A stretch of 5,600 nucleotides of DNA from Candidatus Luteimonas excrementigallinarum. GTDB lineage: Bacteria > Pseudomonadota > Gammaproteobacteria > Xanthomonadales > Xanthomonadaceae. The stretch lies in contig DXCY01000002.1 of NCBI GenBank assembly GCA_019115725.1, positions 1 to 5,600 of the forward strand, in the 5' to 3' direction. This document shows, piece by piece, positions 5,002 to 5,600 of the stretch. Positions within the stretch are counted from its first letter, which is position 1. Each line of letters starts with the position of its first letter. The notes beneath the pieces are model-generated. The model was not told where the DNA came from. It made no database searches and saw only the letters and a list, made by a program, of their open reading frames with translations. A program made the position numbers and the translations under genes.

Positions 5002-5075
5002 CGGCGAATGACCCCTGTGCAGTGAAGAACGGAAGCGTACCAAAACCGGCCACGCCGGACGCCCTGGAGCCGCCC

Positions 5076-5083
5076 GCTACAAT
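5076..5083 (+). promoter_or_regulatory. -10 element GCTACAAT for the small lysine-rich gene
   Basis: TACAAT (5078-5083) within GCTACAAT is one base from the sigma-70 -10 consensus; the expected -35 position shows only CCGGAC (5055-5060), a poor match. Transcription would begin near 5090, leaving about 22 nt before the TTG start at 5112. Because the in-frame ATG at 5082 lies inside this element, it cannot be the start if this promoter is used. Confidence 0.55.
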
Positions 5084-5111
5084 GAGGGCACATTCAAACC
5101 CGGGACCATCA

Positions 5112-5249
5112 TTGGCCAAACCAAATTACTCATTCGAAAAGCGCCAGCGCGAACTGGCCAAGAAGAAGAAAAAGGAAGCCAAGGCTGCAAAGAAACAGGG
5201 CCGCGACGCAGCCCGGTCCGAGGACGCCCCCACCGGCTCTCCGCAGTAG
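5112..5249 (+). CDS. Conserved 45-residue lysine-rich protein (MAKPNYSFEKRQRELAKKKKKE type)
   Basis: A 45-residue, highly basic protein: MAKPNYSFEKRQRELAKKKK at residues 1-20, then KEAKAAKKQG and an acidic, Pro-rich end. I recall this N-terminus as widespread among short hypothetical proteins of gamma- and betaproteobacteria; no function is known to me. The segment from about residue 8 to 34 should form one long charged helix (E/K/R/A), possibly binding RNA or the ribosome. The TTG at 5112 is chosen because it restores the conserved MAKPNYSFEKRQ start and because the upstream ATG (5082) sits within the -10 element. The ribosome site is weak (GGGA ten bases or so upstream). It is divergent from the acyltransferase gene. 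It is easily missed or mis-started by gene finders because of the TTG start and short length. Confidence 0.8.
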   Translation: MAKPNYSFEKRQRELAKKKKKEAKAAKKQGRDAARSEDAPTGSPQ

Positions 5250-5289
5250 CCAGCGTCCGGCCACAGGTCGCCCCGCAGGCGGACATGCC

Positions 5290-5307
5290 CGCAAAATCAC
5301 GCAAAAT
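5290..5307 (+). repeat. Direct repeat CGCAAAAT x2, 10-bp period
   Basis: CGCAAAAT occurs at 5290-5297 and 5300-5307, one helical turn apart, in the 141-bp gap before the methyltransferase-like gene. It could be a regulator site or promoter-upstream element, but no dyad or recognised operator is evident. No convincing promoter hexamers follow; TTGCGA (5309-5314) has only a very poor -10 partner (CGACAT, 5332-5337). Confidence 0.4.
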
Positions 5308-5390
5308 GTTGCGAACGGGCCATCAAAATACCGACATCTCCACGCAGTGCTGCCATGAGGCGGGCACTTGGCCCTCTCATGGAAGCGCAC

Positions 5391-5600
5391 GTGCCCGGTT
5401 ACGACACCAGGATTCTCGAGGTCCCTATTGGCGACCACACCTATCTGCTGCGCGTATTGAGCGATAACCAGCAGTTCTCGGATCCGGATGGACACGGCGA
5501 CCGGCTGGGGATTTCCTCCGCGCAGTGGAGTCTGTTCGGTCTGGTCTGGCCGGTAGGCCGCCTGCTGGCTGAAACCATGGCGACCGCCGATGTGGCCGGC
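5391..5600 (+). CDS. Class I SAM-dependent methyltransferase-like protein, N-terminal part
   Basis: The first ~70 codons of a protein running past the right edge: MPGYDTRILEVPIGDHTYLLRVLSDNQQFSDPDGHGDRLGISSAQWSLFGLVWPVGRLLAETM. The order 'QFSDPDG…GISSAQWSLFGLVWPVGRLLAE' matches, as I recall it, bacterial class I methyltransferases related to the ETFB-lysine/nicotinamide methyltransferase group, where a Trp-Pro-(S/V)-(G/A) segment comes just before the glycine-rich SAM motif (ExGxG). That motif would lie immediately beyond the window, so the call cannot be confirmed here. Start: GTG at 5391 has GGAAG five bases upstream and gives the start MPGY; in-frame ATGs at 5379 and 5355 have no good ribosome site. 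Nothing in the sequence shows that it is co-transcribed with the small gene ending at 5249. Substrate unknown. Confidence 0.7.
   Translation, partial: MPGYDTRILEVPIGDHTYLLRVLSDNQQFSDPDGHGDRLGISSAQWSLFGLVWPVGRLLAETMATADVAG

Noticed and set aside
5253..5284. GTCCGGCC…GGCGGAC as a terminator after the small lysine-rich gene
   Set aside because: The stem is bulged, the loop is long and no T-run follows; not distinguishable from chance at this GC content.
1..5600. CRISPR array, tRNA, rRNA, insertion sequence, prophage or toxin-antitoxin module
   Set aside because: No periodic repeat-spacer pattern, cloverleaf-like segment, transposase frame, phage protein or recognisable toxin/antitoxin pair was found on reading both strands.

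Overview
The window is GC-rich, densely coding DNA from a proteobacterial chromosome. The best guess is the Xanthomonadaceae (Stenotrophomonas or a close relative). This rests on the protein families as I remember them and on two GCTACAAT-type -10 elements, not on any database search. I see no rRNA, tRNA, CRISPR array, insertion sequence, phage gene or integration site. Eight genes look complete and two run off the window edges.

Left part (1-2816, minus strand). Reading in transcription order, an ECF sigma factor, a small one-pass membrane protein in the usual anti-sigma position, and a periplasmic PDZ-domain protein form a tight operon: a stop/start overlap, then a 9-bp gap with a stop codon merged into the next Shine-Dalgarno. 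Next comes an exported M13 (neprilysin/PepO-like) metallopeptidase with a TTG start, cut by the left edge before its zinc site. The likely logic is a transmembrane signalling cassette with an envelope output or sensor.

Middle (2817-4077). A 344-bp gap carries an extended -10 promoter and an unusually long, hairpin-rich leader for a small Lys/Arg-rich protein. That gene converges, with 1 bp between stops, on a small protein that looks like a heavy-metal-associated (HMA) fold. It lacks the CxxC metal loop and instead ends in a cysteine/glycine tail, CCGGCGG, whose last six residues come from a tandem 9-bp repeat. Divergent from it is a DUF6522-type small protein. The 190-bp region between these two genes holds two FNR/CRP-family dyads 33 bp apart, one suitably placed for each gene. 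This suggests anaerobic or nitric-oxide control and is the most interesting part of the window.

Right part (4102-5600). A YihG-like inner-membrane acyltransferase on the minus strand is divergent from a conserved 45-residue lysine-rich protein that probably starts at TTG. Last is the N-terminus of a class I methyltransferase-like protein, cut by the right edge.
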